Shown piece by piece: positions 31,785-33,162 of a stretch of DNA of 33,162 nucleotides. The stretch's first letter is position 1; every line of letters begins with the position of its first letter. Under the pieces are notes generated by a model that was not told the origin of the DNA, ran no database searches, and worked only from the letters and a program-made list of their open reading frames with translations. Origin of the DNA: Bacillota bacterium (GTDB lineage Bacteria > Bacillota > Clostridia > Lachnospirales > Lachnospiraceae); the NCBI GenBank assembly GCA_029226935.1, contig JAQXYZ010000051.1, positions 1 through 33,162 on the forward strand, given 5' to 3'. The translations under genes were made by a program, and so were the position numbers.

Positions 31785-33155
31785 TTATTTCATATTTATT
31801 ATATGTTTAAACTTCCCACTATTGGGATTCTGGCAGGGACTTTCTTTTGCCAGTTCAATGTTCACATGAAAAATACCCTGGTTTTGCAGGAAATCTGCCA
31901 GCCGTTTTTTGGCTGTTTCGAAAGCTTCCACCTTGTCTATATCATCTTTAGGCTCTATGCGAAGCATAACCTTATTTTCCGGATACACCAGCATCTGAAA
32001 CCGACGCAAGTCATGTACTTCCTTTAAAACAGCATAAACAGCTAATGGTGCAACCTTTATTTCTCTGCCTTCTTCCGAAAAGGTGGTCACATCATCCGTT
32101 CTACCCTCCAGCTCTATCCATGGGGAAGGATTCCCACAAGGACATTTTTCATGGTGCATGATCACACGGTCTGTCACCTCATAGCGAATGAAGGGCTGGG
32201 TATAATTATAAAGGTTCGTCAAAAGCACCTTATCCGACTGCACACCATCCGGTACCGGTCTTCCCTGTTCATCCACCGGCTCCAGGATCAGCCAGTCATC
32301 GTTTAGATGAAAATGCTTTTGTCTGCATTCGCAGGCAACCACTCCACCCTCGGTACAGGAATAGGAAGTCTGCACATAGCAGTGAAAAGTTTCTGCAAGG
32401 CTCTGTCTTAAGGAGTCGGACAGATATTCTCCACCTGTCATAATAATTACCGGAGAAATTCGAAGCCGTCCTTCCCGTGCCTCCTCAATCAACAATTCCA
32501 GATTGGAAGGGTAGCCGCCCAGCATCGCCGGTTGAAATTCATTTAGTTGGCGGACAATTTGCTCAATCGGGTAGAGTGCGCTTGAAACTGCCATCTGTCG
32601 TTTCTTCCATGGCATCTTAAGCAGTCGTGAACGAATGCTGCTGTTTCCCAGATAGAAGCCTTCATCTGCAAACACACCGATGCTTTTGCCTCCGCGCTTC
32701 ATAAAAGCCCGCAGATCTTCCTTCCTCGCATAACTGCGGCATGCACTGATTCCCCCCATTACGTTGTTTGTCGTGTCATCACAGATAGTAACCAGCGGAT
32801 TTCCTGTGGAACCGGAGGTGGTAAAGACCATGTATTTATTCTTGATCTTCCGTCCAATGTTGCCGGTATCTTCCATAAACTTTTCTACTTCTTCAAGGGT
32901 AAGATTACCGTCTGTAATCCAGTCATTCCAGTTCTCCATCAGTTCACGCTTGTTTACCATCGGCAAGTCTTCCAGCTTAAAATCCTCCGACAGATTTTGA
33001 TACAGACCTGCATAATAGGGGCTGTTTTCTCTCGCCCACTCTACAATTTCTTTCAGCCGTTCTCTTTGAAGCGCCTTACGCTCTTCTTCTCCCAGCTTTT
33101 CATAATCCCGGCAAAGCTTCATTGCCTTAAAGATGCCTGTTTTCTTCATCCCCAT
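31785..33155 (-). CDS. PaaK/CapK-like adenylate-forming enzyme
   Basis: A 456-residue member of the phenylacetate-CoA ligase family, cytoplasmic. The ATP-binding P-loop is TTSGSTGNP (112-120), followed by the conserved YSCTEGG and the hinge-region motif IELEGRTDD. A Cys pair in HHEKCPCGNPSP is typical of the PaaK/CapK subgroup. Such enzymes activate an aromatic or other acid as an adenylate; the acid here is unknown. The first ATG lies 7 bases from the window edge, so the ribosome binding site cannot be judged and the true start could lie upstream. The gene could also belong to an operon outside this window. Confidence 0.88.
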   Translation of the reverse strand: MGMKKTGIFKAMKLCRDYEKLGEEERKALQRERLKEIVEWARENSPYYAGLYQNLSEDFKLEDLPMVNKRELMENWNDWITDGNLTLEEVEKFMEDTGNIGRKIKNKYMVFTTSGSTGNPLVTICDDTTNNVMGGISACRSYARKEDLRAFMKRGGKSIGVFADEGFYLGNSSIRSRLLKMPWKKRQMAVSSALYPIEQIVRQLNEFQPAMLGGYPSNLELLIEEAREGRLRISPVIIMTGGEYLSDSLRQSLAETFHCYVQTSYSCTEGGVVACECRQKHFHLNDDWLILEPVDEQGRPVPDGVQSDKVLLTNLYNYTQPFIRYEVTDRVIMHHEKCPCGNPSPWIELEGRTDDVTTFSEEGREIKVAPLAVYAVLKEVHDLRRFQMLVYPENKVMLRIEPKDDIDKVEAFETAKKRLADFLQNQGIFHVNIELAKESPCQNPNSGKFKHIINMK

Positions 33156-33162
33156 ACTTTTC

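Noticed and set aside
1-33162. CRISPR array, tRNA, rRNA, transposase or integrase
   Set aside because: No regularly spaced repeats with unique spacers, no cloverleaf-like sequence and no recombinase motif were found on either strand.

Overview
This window looks like chromosomal DNA of a low-to-mid GC, anaerobic Clostridia, most likely Lachnospiraceae. That is inferred from gene content: an FprA-type flavodiiron protein, a bacteriohemerythrin, a TPR-DUF4037 protein, an acetyl-CoA-type MetA, YtrA-type GntR/ABC genes, AGGAGG-type ribosome binding sites and TTGACA/TATAAT promoters. Almost every gene is on the minus strand; only the amidase (24891-25424) and the flavodiiron protein (30559-31725) run forward.

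Region 1 (1 to about 7.3 kb) is an AT-rich accessory island made mostly of genes I cannot assign to a known system. It holds two tandem minus-strand operons. Operon A (3271 down to 83) encodes four or five uncharacterised proteins, one with a PD-(D/E)XK-like nuclease signature. Operon B (6930 down to 3520) encodes an unknown protein, a beta-CASP metallo-beta-lactamase (RNase J-like) nuclease, a winged-helix regulator and a zinc-ribbon protein with a C-terminal membrane anchor. A nearly identical 21-bp element with the core GGCGACAACAT lies just upstream of each operon, and in both places its TTGTCG could act as a -35 box. Two short gene fossils lie upstream of operon B. This pair of operons is the best candidate in the window for an undescribed system, possibly defensive, but that function is inference.

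Region 2 (7.3-9.8 kb) carries two toxin-antitoxin modules: a RelE/ParE-type toxin with a Phd/YefM antitoxin, and HipBA. Between them are three tandem iteron-like repeats and a strong hairpin. Such modules are common at island edges.

Region 3 (9.8-12.5 kb) is signalling: a Cache-domain sensor broken by one in-frame TGA, with a degenerate HisKA region, and next to it a methyl-accepting chemotaxis protein.

Region 4 (12.5-33.2 kb) is core metabolism and housekeeping: two small proteins, metA, a divergent NAD-dependent DNA ligase, an RluF-like pseudouridine synthase, hflX, aroA, an EamA transporter with two very similar halves, a GntR-ABC transporter operon with a clear operator over its promoter, a HAD phosphatase with a MATE transporter, a leaderless amidase, a TPR-DUF4037 protein, a hemerythrin, an EAL-CBS-GGDEF protein, a flavodiiron protein and a PaaK-like adenylate-forming enzyme that begins close to the window edge. 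No rRNA, tRNA, CRISPR array or transposase was recognised.
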